Shown here: positions 1 to 6,594 of the stretch, piece by piece
Layout of the letters: each line of letters starts with the position of its first letter
Position numbering within the stretch: the stretch's first letter is position 1
Source: Acidimicrobiaceae bacterium
Lineage (GTDB): Bacteria > Actinomycetota > Acidimicrobiia > Acidimicrobiales > Ilumatobacteraceae
Direction of reading: 5' to 3'
NCBI GenBank assembly: GCA_006515795.1
Contig: VFMC01000153.1
Coordinates: 1,802-10,887 of the forward strand
DNA: 9,086 bases
The notes under the pieces: generated by a model
Seen by the model: only the letters and a program-made list of their open reading frames with translations
Database searches by the model: none
Told to the model about the DNA's origin: nothing
Made by a program: the position numbers and the translations under genes

Positions 1-201
1 CCCGCACACCTCGATCGCGCCGGTGTGCCTGGCCAGGCCGGCGATGCAGCGCAGCAACGTCGACTTGCCGCACCCGTTCGAACCGGCGAGGACCACGATC
101 GACGCGCTGGGCACCGTGAAAGTGACGTCCACGAGCGCAGGGGCGAGCCGTCCGTACCGCTTGGTCACCTCTGTGGCACGCACGACGAGATCGTCAGGCA
201 T
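1..201 (-). CDS. nosF: NosF-like ABC transporter ATP-binding protein (partial, C-terminus off the left edge)
   Basis: Only the first 67 residues are present. They carry the N-terminal half of an ABC ATPase: a short opening strand ending in TKRYG, then a Walker A loop GSNGCGKST at about residues 40-48 followed by LLRCIAGL. The start ATG at 199-201 has a strong ribosome site, GGAGGTG, six bases upstream. The gene overlaps the nosD stop by 8 bp, so it is probably translated in step with nosD. In nos operons the ATPase next to nosD is NosF, which works with the permease NosY and with NosD to supply sulfur or copper for the CuZ centre of N2O reductase. The NosF call rests on position; by sequence alone this is any ABC ATPase. 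Walker B and the signature motif lie outside the window. Confidence 0.85.
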   Translation of the reverse strand, partial: MPDDLVVRATEVTKRYGRLAPALVDVTFTVPSASIVVLAGSNGCGKSTLLRCIAGLARHTGAIEVCG

Positions 202-2458
202 GACGCACCTCCGGGCGAGTCGATCGGGCCCGCCACAGCACCAGCAGAGCCAGCACGGCAACGGTGCCACCGGCGATCCCGAACCAGCGAGGGGCCGGCT
301 CGGTGCTGCGGGTTCGACCGAGGGCGGGCGACTGCATCGCGATCAGCGGGTAGCGATCCAACACGACGGGGGCCTCGGGGGCCCACCGATCTTCGACGGC
401 CTGGAGCAGCCTGAACGCCGGCCCGGAGGCGAGGGCGATCATCACCGGTGACCGGACGAGCGTCTGGGCGATCGAGCCACCCTGCACGAAGGCGACATCA
501 CCCAGGCCGTCACCGGCTGTGTCGTAGCCCCTGTAGGTGCTCCAGTAGTTGCCGAACCCGGCGTCGGTCCACTCGATGTTCGGGATCTCGCCGTCGGCGA
601 TCACCTGCATCGTGTTCTCGACGAAGCTGTTGCGGGTGAAACGACCACGCGACGCCTGCATGATCTCGACACCGACCTGGTTGAGTCCGATCGTGTTGGA
701 TCGCACCGTCGCGGGGCTCGATGCCGACGAGGTCGCGCCGCCGTTGTCGAGCTTGACACCCACTCGGTTGGCCACGATGACGTTCTCGATGATCGTGGCA
801 CCGGCTCCGTCCTTGATCACGATCCCGATCCCGGTCGAGACCGACCGGCTGTTGAGGATCGAGTTCCGGCGCAGGTCGAACGGCCCGCCGTACATGAGCA
901 CGGCGCCGGCCAGGTTGCCGTCGAAGTAGTTGTGGTCGGCGACGAGGTCGGTGGCGTACATCCCGTGGATCGCGTACCGGCTGTCGCGCACATCGTTGTC
1001 GCGCAGCGTCGCCGCGTCGGCGAACGACATGTAGATGCCGTCGCGGGTATTGCTGATGGTGTTGCCCTCGACCAGCGTTCCGACGCTGTTCCACAGAGTG
1101 ATCGCGTCACCCCGCATCCTGGTGCTGCTCGACTCGTGGTTCATCGGGGCGAGACCGGTCGCGTCGGCAGCTCCACCGGTCGCGTGCATCTCGCCCTCGA
1201 CGCCGCCGCTTTCGAAGCTCGCGATCTGGTTACCGATCAGGCTGACGTCGCGTACACCCATCACCTGGATTCCCATGTAGCTGTCGGCGACTTCCACGCC
1301 TTCGACCGTGACGCCGTCGGCGGCGACGAGCAGCCCGGCTGGGGTCTCCAGCGGGCCAGGTCCGCTGCCCACCAGGCGCAACCCGCTCAGGGTCGTGCCG
1401 GCCGCTTCGGGCGTGACGGTGAGCACCGTGCCTCGGCCGCCGCCGTCGAGGACCGGCATGCCATCACCGCGCAACGTAAGTGGGACACGGATGACGAAGT
1501 TGCCCCGGTACTCCCCCGCCGCGACCACCAGGGTCTCACCGGCATGGGCGGCGGCGAGCCGAGCGGTCAGCTCGACTCCCGACTGGGTCGCTGCCTCGGC
1601 CGCAACCTGGTCGGTGTGGTTCGTGTGGTCGATGTCGGAGCCACCGTTGTCGGCTCCTCCGGGTGAGAGCGTGACCGGGATCAGGACAAGGGTCAGCGAC
1701 AGCGCTGCCCTCGCGGAGCTCGATCTCGCGGCAACGGTGAACCGTGGAAAGTACCGCTTCACGACCATCGAGCCGAATGTCGCCAGCATCGCCGCAGCGA
1801 CGATCAGCAACAGCGCCGCACCCGGCTTGGCGACCACGTCGAACTGATAGATCTTGCTCGGACCGAGCACACGCGGCGTGAACGGATCGGGGTGGAACGC
1901 GGCGGCCGGGTCCAGGTCGTGACCGTAGGTGTAGAGGTGGTACTGGGTCATCACCAGCACGCCGACGGGCAGTCCCCAGGCGAACACCAGGGCGCCACGC
2001 CGCAGCCATCGCCGCGTCGTCACCGCGGCGAAGTAGACCGCCGCCGCGGCCAGCACCGCCGACGGCAGCCAGAGGATCATCTCGGGGGCGATGCGACCGA
2101 CGGTGTTCTCGCCCAGGCCGAGCTCGGCCGAACCGCACGGCACCCGCGGCTCACCAAGGCGGCGCATGCCGATGTAGTGGTTCAGATCGTTGATCTCGCA
2201 AACGTCACCGACCAAACGGTCGCCGTACGCGGTGAGCCGCAGCGCACCGTCACCGTGGTACTGCGGTGCCTCGAGTCGAGCGCTCCACAGCGGAAGCGGG
2301 ATCGCCACGAGGCAGAGCAGCGCGGCGACACCGCCCATCGCCCGCCGAACGGCCAATCGCACCCCGCGAACCGGAACCCGCCGGGAAGCGGGCTCCGGAA
2401 CGCGGTCGGTGCCATCGGTGCCATCAGCGCGGTCGGCCATCACGTCGCTCGCTGTCAT
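194..2458 (-). CDS. nosD: NosD copper-site maturation protein with an N-terminal NosB-like membrane domain
   Basis: This is a 754-residue protein, much longer than ordinary NosD (about 400-450). Residues 1-40 are polar, and hydrophobic segments lie near 41-59, 127-146, 156-172, 211-229 and 250-266. The loops contain LEAPQY (62-67), LNHYIGM (92-98) and YGHDLDP (178-184), which I recall from the membrane protein (NosB-like) encoded beside nosD in clade II nos clusters. From about 290 to 700 it is a right-handed beta-helix of short N-rich repeats such as EGNTISNTRDGIYM, with the NosD hallmark GYDTAGDGLGD at 644-654. A last membrane segment lies at 726-742. NosD acts outside the membrane with NosF and NosY in assembling the CuZ site. 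The start ATG shares ATGA with the preceding gene's stop and has no clear ribosome site of its own, so translational coupling is likely. NosD is a firm call; the identity of the N-terminal domain is from memory. Confidence 0.9.
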   Translation of the reverse strand: MTASDVMADRADGTDGTDRVPEPASRRVPVRGVRLAVRRAMGGVAALLCLVAIPLPLWSARLEAPQYHGDGALRLTAYGDRLVGDVCEINDLNHYIGMRRLGEPRVPCGSAELGLGENTVGRIAPEMILWLPSAVLAAAAVYFAAVTTRRWLRRGALVFAWGLPVGVLVMTQYHLYTYGHDLDPAAAFHPDPFTPRVLGPSKIYQFDVVAKPGAALLLIVAAAMLATFGSMVVKRYFPRFTVAARSSSARAALSLTLVLIPVTLSPGGADNGGSDIDHTNHTDQVAAEAATQSGVELTARLAAAHAGETLVVAAGEYRGNFVIRVPLTLRGDGMPVLDGGGRGTVLTVTPEAAGTTLSGLRLVGSGPGPLETPAGLLVAADGVTVEGVEVADSYMGIQVMGVRDVSLIGNQIASFESGGVEGEMHATGGAADATGLAPMNHESSSTRMRGDAITLWNSVGTLVEGNTISNTRDGIYMSFADAATLRDNDVRDSRYAIHGMYATDLVADHNYFDGNLAGAVLMYGGPFDLRRNSILNSRSVSTGIGIVIKDGAGATIIENVIVANRVGVKLDNGGATSSASSPATVRSNTIGLNQVGVEIMQASRGRFTRNSFVENTMQVIADGEIPNIEWTDAGFGNYWSTYRGYDTAGDGLGDVAFVQGGSIAQTLVRSPVMIALASGPAFRLLQAVEDRWAPEAPVVLDRYPLIAMQSPALGRTRSTEPAPRWFGIAGGTVAVLALLVLWRARSTRPEVRHA

Positions 2459-2877
2459 CCGATGGTGAGCGTGCCCACCATGCCGGACGCCTCGTGACCG
2501 GGGACCGAGCAGGTGAACTTGTAGGTGCCGGGCGCCAATGTGTACGTACCGGATGCCTTCGCGCCGGGAGCGGCGGCGATCTTGGCCGATTCCTGCCCCT
2601 CGATCGTGAAGTCGTGCTCCATCAGACCGGCGTTGGCGAACTCGACGGTGAACGCCGAGCCGGCGCTTGCGGTCAGGTTCACCTGATCGAACGCGAACTC
2701 CTTGCCGCTCAGGTTGATCGTGACGCCGGCGGCGGCGGGTTCGCCGTCGCCGATCGCGGCAACCTCTACGCCGTCGACATCGGCAGCTTCGTCACCACCG
2801 CCCCCGCACGCCGCTAGGACCGCCGCGGCTGACACGGCGAGAGCGACCGCGCCGAACCGGTGAAGTGTCTTGTACAT
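2455..2877 (-). CDS. Plastocyanin/azurin-type cupredoxin lipoprotein
   Basis: This small 140-residue secreted protein begins with a lipoprotein signal peptide: basic n-region, hydrophobic stretch to residue 20, lipobox LAAC with the lipidated Cys at 24. An acidic, Gly/Ala-rich linker runs to about 50. The rest is a cupredoxin fold with a full type 1 copper ligand set: His88 in MEHDF, Cys123 and His128 in CSVPGH, and Met133 in EASGM. It should sit on the outer face of the membrane. Its place between nosZ and nosD suggests that it passes electrons to NosZ or carries copper for it; the sequence cannot decide between these. The start at 2877 is supported by GGAGG a few bases upstream. It begins 42 bp after nosZ and its TGA overlaps the nosD ATG, so it is in the operon. 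Confidence 0.9.
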   Translation of the reverse strand: MYKTLHRFGAVALAVSAAAVLAACGGGGDEAADVDGVEVAAIGDGEPAAAGVTINLSGKEFAFDQVNLTASAGSAFTVEFANAGLMEHDFTIEGQESAKIAAAPGAKASGTYTLAPGTYKFTCSVPGHEASGMVGTLTIG

Positions 2878-2919
2878 GTTTCCTCCGTCTTTCTCGTCGG
2901 CCCGGTGCGAGCCGAATCG

Positions 2920-4916
2920 TCATGGCTTGACCAGGAACCAGCCCTGCATCTCGAGGTGCAGCGCCGAGCAGAACTCGGAGCAGTACATCGCGAACGATCC
3001 GGCCCGGTTCGCCTCCATCTCGATGTTCACGACCTCACCCGGATCAAGGCTGGTCTCGATGTTGTACCCGGGGATCGCAAACCCGTGAGTGGCATCGGGC
3101 GTCGTCTCGATGTTGGTGATGTGGAACCGCACGAGGTCGCCGAGGTTCACCTCGACGATGTCTGGCGTCGTGTGGCTGCGCATCGCTGTCATGTACACGT
3201 CGACTTCCTTGCCGCTGCGCTCGATCGCCTCCTTGCCAGGATCCGTTGCGAACGGCGACTTCGACATCGTCAGCGGGTCGGTGCCGGGCTCGTAGACCCT
3301 GATCGTGTGGACGAGCTTGTCGGCCCTGATCATCTGCGTGTAGTGCGGCTCACCCATGCCGATCGGCATGTCGGCGAGAATCGTCATCGAGGCGCTCTCG
3401 AGGTCGATCAGCTGGAAGTTCTGCGGGTGCAGGGTGCCCAGCGGGGGGAACCGGTCGATCGACCACTTGTTGAGGGCGATGAGGTACTTGCCGTCCGGGT
3501 TCACCGTGTCGCCCTCAGCGGCGCAGAGGTGGCCGATGTTGTAGTTCACCGGGAGGTGATCGACCTTCTTCCACGCATCGGCCTCAGCCACACCGGCCTT
3601 CGTACCGAGGGTCCACTTGGCGACGGCGCTGTCGACGAAGAGCGACGTGTAGACGTTGCCCTTGTCGTCGAACTGCGAGTGCAGCGGGCCGTTGCCGAGC
3701 TCGACCTGAGCCTCGAGGCACGACGCCATCTTCAGGATCGGGACGCCGAAGTCGTCGGTGCCGTCGTAGTCCTTGGCCGCGATCGCGGCCTTCAGCTTCT
3801 CGGCCGAGAACACGCTGGCGTGCGGGTCGAGCTTGCCGGAGACGACGATGTAGTCACCCGACGGGCTCACATCGACACCGTGCGGGTTGCGCGGCTCCGG
3901 GACGATGTGCAGCACCCCTTCCTTGATGGCCACGTCGAGACGGATCATCTTCATCCCGTTCATGTCCTCGGTGCCACCGTTGCTGACGATCTCGGCTGCC
4001 TTCTTCCAGTCGATGACGTGCATGAAGTCGAAATCGTTGGCGATCGAGGTCGACTCGAGCCCCTGCTTTGGGTCGTCGAGGGTGCCGCCGGTGGCCATCT
4101 CGGTGTTGTAGGAGTTGATGAAGCCGAACCCGTCGCTCGTCAACTTGCCGGCGAGGCGCCGCGGTAGTACTTGCTGTAGTCCGAGAGGGGCGCGTAGCCA
4201 CCGGGTGCCAGGTACGGGGATGGTGTCATCGACGAGATGTGCACGTAGTCGCTGTTGGGGGTGACGAAGCACCCGCCGTGCGAAGAGCCGAGGTTCGGCA
4301 GATCGATGATCTGCTTCGTCTTGAAGTCGGTCAGGTCGATCATCGCGATGCGCCCGTTGGCGCGGTCGTTGATGTAGAGCCAACGGCCGTCGTAGTCACC
4401 ATTGGTCTCCGACAGGGCAGGGTGGTGCGTGTCGCCCCAGCCGAGCATGTTGCTCTTGGCCGGATCGGAGCCCTCGTTCAACACGAGCTCGCTCTGGTCG
4501 CTGCCGAAGCCGTAGCCCTGCCACGCGTCGCGGGTGAACACCGGGATGACCTTGAGCAGCCGCATCGAGGGCGCGCCGATGACGAAGACCTGCCCGGAGT
4601 GCCCTCCGGAGGCGAAGATGAAGTACGGGTCGAACTCACCCGGCGGAACGAACGTCTTCAGCGCCCCATCTGCCCAGTTGCCCTCGTACCCGCGTTCGCC
4701 GACGATGCTGTCGTAGTTGCTGCTGGTGCCGCTGCTGGTACCGATTCGGGATCCAACCGCGCCGACCACCACGCCGCCGGCGAGCATGCCCAGGGCGGCA
4801 CGGCGCGAGACCGTCTTGCTGGCCCGCTTCGCCTCTGCCTGCTCGGCCTCTGCCTGCTCGGCCTCTGGTTGTTCGGCCTCTGTCTGCTCGGCCGCTGGTT
4901 GCTCGGAGTCGCTCAT
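2920..4916 (-). CDS. nosZ: Nitrous-oxide reductase NosZ (twin-arginine signal; reading frame broken near 4155-4161)
   Basis: This is the terminal reductase of N2O respiration (N2O to N2). Restoring one base near 4158 gives a 665-residue protein, the usual NosZ size. The start at 4916 has GAGGGAG six bases upstream. An acidic repeat region (about 5-30) precedes a twin-arginine signal, SRRAALG (RR at 38-39), with a hydrophobic core to about 55. The beta-propeller holds all seven CuZ histidines: WGDTHHP (164, 165), SSHGG (213), NPHGV (346), PLHSQF (413), NIGHL (463) and EPHYTQ (525). The C-terminal cupredoxin domain holds the CuA ligands: His611 in THGF, then Cys646, Cys650, His654 and Met657 in CSEFCSALHLEM. 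Numbers after 253 assume the repair. Phrases such as GGHSGQVFVIGAPSM look closer to clade II than to Pseudomonas NosZ. The first frame stops at 4140-4142 and the second is open from 4383 to 2920. It is probably a sequence error, though a true pseudogene is possible. Confidence 0.93.
4140..4170 (-). other. Frame break inside nosZ
   Basis: Reading leftwards, the first frame is NosZ-like through LSDYSKYYRG and then gives ASPAS and a TGA at 4142-4140. The continuing NosZ sequence, LAGKLTSDGFGF, is in the frame offset by one base and begins at 4155. The switch therefore lies at about 4155-4161, in a GC-only run (minus strand CGCGGCGCC). The coding span 2920-4916 is 1997 bp, one short of a multiple of three, which fits a single missing base. 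There is no X-XXY-YYZ slippery heptamer here, so programmed slippage has no support. Confidence 0.88.
4831..4905 (-). repeat. Five 15-bp tandem units coding an acidic Glu/Gln/Ala stretch at the NosZ N-terminus
   Basis: On the plus strand, five adjacent 15-bp units start at 4831, 4846, 4861, 4876 and 4891. The first two are identical (GCCTCTGCCTGCTCG) and the others differ at one to five positions. On the coding strand each unit adds five residues of the type EQAEA, EQPEA or EQTEA. The array lies ahead of the twin-arginine motif, so it lengthens the n-region of the export signal. The identity of the first two units suggests recent slippage or unit gain. Confidence 0.9.
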
Positions 4917-4944
4917 CGAATGCTCCCTCTCTGTCTGTTCTGGC

Positions 4945-4985
4945 GTGATCGGAGTCAATGGACCCATTGACTCCATTACGATCAC
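4945..4985. promoter_or_regulatory. Nested inverted repeat upstream of nosZ, candidate operator or leader hairpin
   Basis: The inner arms are GGAGTCAATGG (4951-4961) and CCATTGACTCC (4964-4974), a perfect 11-bp match around two bases. The outer arms are GTGATC (4945-4950) and GATCAC (4980-4985), with five unpaired bases, ATTAC, on one side. The element ends 28 bp upstream of the nosZ ATG. It could bind a dimeric regulator or, if transcribed, form a stem with a small loop. The core TCAAT-N6-ATTGA is not the FNR consensus TTGAT-N4-ATCAA, and I do not recognise the regulator. Confidence 0.75.
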
Positions 4986-5035
4986 AATAGAGAAGGCGCA
5001 TCCTCGCCGGCATCGGACCTGAGTCGGGAATGGGC

Positions 5036-5049
5036 GGGACCTAGGACCC
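5036..5049. promoter_or_regulatory. Possible DosR/DevR-like box
   Basis: The sequence GGGACCTAGGACCC has the form GGGAC-N4-GACCC. The mycobacterial DosR consensus core is GGGAC-N4-GTCCC, so the half-sites differ from it at one base. DosR-type response regulators of actinomycetes respond to low oxygen and nitric oxide, which would suit an N2O reductase operon. The flanking bases match the longer 20-bp consensus poorly, and one short site can arise by chance. Confidence 0.3.
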
Positions 5050-5087
5050 TTGCGTCCAGCATCTGACCACAACGGGCCCAACGACCC

Positions 5088-5115
5088 TTGCCCCCTACCG
5101 ACCAGTAGGTAGGCT
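5088..5115 (+). promoter_or_regulatory. Probable leaderless promoter for the flavoprotein gene
   Basis: TTGCCC (5088-5093) and TAGGCT (5110-5115) are separated by 16 bases and resemble -35 and -10 boxes. Six bases follow before the GTG at 5122, so transcription would begin at or next to the start codon. There is no Shine-Dalgarno sequence before the GTG, as expected of a leaderless message. Confidence 0.5.
5095..5112. promoter_or_regulatory. Palindrome overlapping the promoter, candidate TetR-type operator
   Basis: CTACCGACCAGTAGGTAG is an 18-bp imperfect inverted repeat in which seven of nine positions pair. It covers the -10/-35 spacer and the start of the -10 box, the usual place for a repressor site. 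Its ACCGACC-type half-site resembles many actinobacterial TetR-family operators. No regulator gene lies in the window. Confidence 0.4.
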
Positions 5116-5121
5116 GACCGC

Positions 5122-6594
5122 GTGGCCCCCGCAGCGACGCTCGAACGCCCGTTGGTGATCCAAGGAGGCATGGGCGTCGCCGTGTCGGACTGGCGACTTG
5201 CCAACGCCGTCGCCCGCATCGGGCAGCTCGGCGTGGTGTCGGGCACCGCACTCGACGTCGTGCACGCCCGAAGACTCGGCGACGGCGACGTGGGCGGCCA
5301 TCTGCGAAGGGCGTATGCCGAGTTCCCCGTCAGCGGGGTGGCGGAACGGGTGCTCGACAGGTGGTTCATCGATCGCGGCCGCCGCCCCGACGAACGTCGT
5401 CGCATGGTCCCCCGCCGCCGCGTGATCTCGTGCCGGGCGCTCGAGGAGCTGACCGTCATCGCCAACTTCGCGGAGGTGTGGCTTGCCAAGCAAGGGCACG
5501 ACGGACTCGTCGGGATCAACTACTTGGAGAAGGTCCAGCTCCCGATCCCGTCCGCTGCCTACGGTGCCCTGCTCGCCGGCGTCGACTACGTCTTGATGGG
5601 TGCCGGCATCCCGGCGGCGCTGCCCCAACTGCTCACTGCGCTCGCCCGTGGAGAGTCGGTCTCCTATCGCGTGAGCGTCGACGGGGGGAGCCCCGACGAA
5701 CCCGTGTCGGTTCGATTCGACCCTGCCGGCTTCACCGGCGGCGCCGCGCCATCGTTGCGTCGCCCCGAGTTCCTCGCGATCGTCTCCTCCAACACGCTCG
5801 CAACCTTCCTCGCCAAGGACCCGCTGACGCGACCGGACGGGTTCGTCATCGAAACGCACCACGCCGGCGGCCACAACGCACCTCCGCGCGGTCGCCGGCA
5901 GCTCGACGAGACCGGCCAGCCGGTGTACGGGCCCCGCGACGCGATCGATCTCGCCCAGTTCGCCGAGGTCGGACTCCCCTTCTGGCTGGCCGGAGGCTAC
6001 GGCCGGCGTGACGGCCTGCGCGACGCTCTCGCCGCTGGCGCGGCGGGCGTCCAGGTGGGGACTGCGTTCGCCTTGTGCGAGGAGTCGGCCCTGCTTCCGG
6101 ACCTGAAGATCGCCGTCGTGCGAGCCGCCCGAGAACGCACCTTGGGCATCTTCACCGATCCGAACGCCTCTCCGAGCGGCTATCCGTTCAAGGTCGCGGC
6201 CATCGCCGGCACCTTGTCGGAGCACGATGTCTACCGGCGACGACCACGCATCTGCGATCTCGGGTTCCTGCGCACCGCATACAAGAAGGACGACGGGTCG
6301 ATCGGCTACCGGTGCCCGAGCGAACCGGTCGACGCGTACATCCGCAGCGGAGGCACGGCGCAGGATGCAGAGGACCGCAAGTGCCTGTGCAACGCCTTGC
6401 TCGCAGATGTCGGCCTTGGCCAGGTGAGGGCGCGCCGGGTGGAGCCCGCCCTGGTCACCATCGGCGATGACGCCATCGATGTCGTCGAGGCGTTCGCCGG
6501 CTCCACGGGGCGCTGGAGCGCCGCCGACGTCGTTACCGCGCTGCTCGAAGGCGTTCGCCTCGACGAGAGCTGCCGGCCTCCGGTGCCCACCTGA
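5122..6594 (+). CDS. Nitronate monooxygenase / 2-nitropropane dioxygenase-family flavoprotein
   Basis: This 490-residue protein has the TIM-barrel pattern of FMN-dependent nitronate monooxygenases: an opening strand VIQGGMG (12-18), then SDWRLANAVARIGQLGVVSGTA, a central ETHHAGGHN (244-252) matching the family's AGGH motif, and the FMN-phosphate region LAGGYGRRDGLRDALAAGAAG (289-309) followed by VQVGTAFALCEES. It is longer than typical enzymes of the family (about 320-380). The extra parts are an arginine-rich segment (82-100) and a C-terminal region with YRCP (397-400) and KCLCNALLADVG (420-431), features I associate with a large, poorly studied subgroup. The true substrate is unknown; oxidation of a nitronate, or another flavin-dependent oxidation or reduction, is inference. 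GTG at 5122 is chosen because conserved residues begin at once and a leaderless promoter fits it. The gene diverges from nosZ and ends directly against the next gene. Confidence 0.85.
   Translation: MAPAATLERPLVIQGGMGVAVSDWRLANAVARIGQLGVVSGTALDVVHARRLGDGDVGGHLRRAYAEFPVSGVAERVLDRWFIDRGRRPDERRRMVPRRRVISCRALEELTVIANFAEVWLAKQGHDGLVGINYLEKVQLPIPSAAYGALLAGVDYVLMGAGIPAALPQLLTALARGESVSYRVSVDGGSPDEPVSVRFDPAGFTGGAAPSLRRPEFLAIVSSNTLATFLAKDPLTRPDGFVIETHHAGGHNAPPRGRRQLDETGQPVYGPRDAIDLAQFAEVGLPFWLAGGYGRRDGLRDALAAGAAGVQVGTAFALCEESALLPDLKIAVVRAARERTLGIFTDPNASPSGYPFKVAAIAGTLSEHDVYRRRPRICDLGFLRTAYKKDDGSIGYRCPSEPVDAYIRSGGTAQDAEDRKCLCNALLADVGLGQVRARRVEPALVTIGDDAIDVVEAFAGSTGRWSAADVVTALLEGVRLDESCRPPVPT

Larger units (their letters stand above)
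4917..5121. promoter_or_regulatory. Divergent control region between nosZ and the flavoprotein gene
   Basis: This 205-bp spacer separates two genes read outwards. From left to right it holds the nosZ ribosome site, a nested inverted repeat at 4945-4985, a weak minus-strand -10 candidate (TATTGT at 4984-4989), a GGGAC-N4-GACCC element at 5036-5049, and the promoter of the plus-strand gene at 5088-5121. No convincing -35 goes with TATTGT, so the nos operon promoter is not fixed by sequence alone. If TATTGT is right, transcription would start near 4977 and the inverted repeat would sit at the very start of the message. Confidence 0.6.

Noticed and set aside
932..1666. Plus-strand open frame of 244 codons opposite nosD
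   Set aside because: It is antisense to the NosD beta-helix and resembles no protein family; a composition artefact.
2860..4167. Long plus-strand open frame of 435 codons opposite nosZ
   Set aside because: It lies antisense to conserved NosZ sequence; its Arg/Val/Asp-rich composition is what high-GC third-position bias gives on the opposite strand.
4140..4170. Programmed frameshift in nosZ
   Set aside because: There is no slippery heptamer and I know of no precedent for NosZ; a missing base is simpler.
4945..4985. The inverted repeat as a transcription terminator
   Set aside because: It lies between divergent genes, so nothing ends there, and neither side has a T-run.
4917..5519. Upstream extension of the nosZ reading frame
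   Set aside because: The frame stays open into the divergent gene, but the ribosome site at 4916 and the Tat signal soon after it fix the start; the extra residues are low-complexity.
5095..6225. Minus-strand open frame of 376 codons opposite the flavoprotein gene
   Set aside because: It is a shadow of the conserved plus-strand gene, with no recognisable motif of its own.
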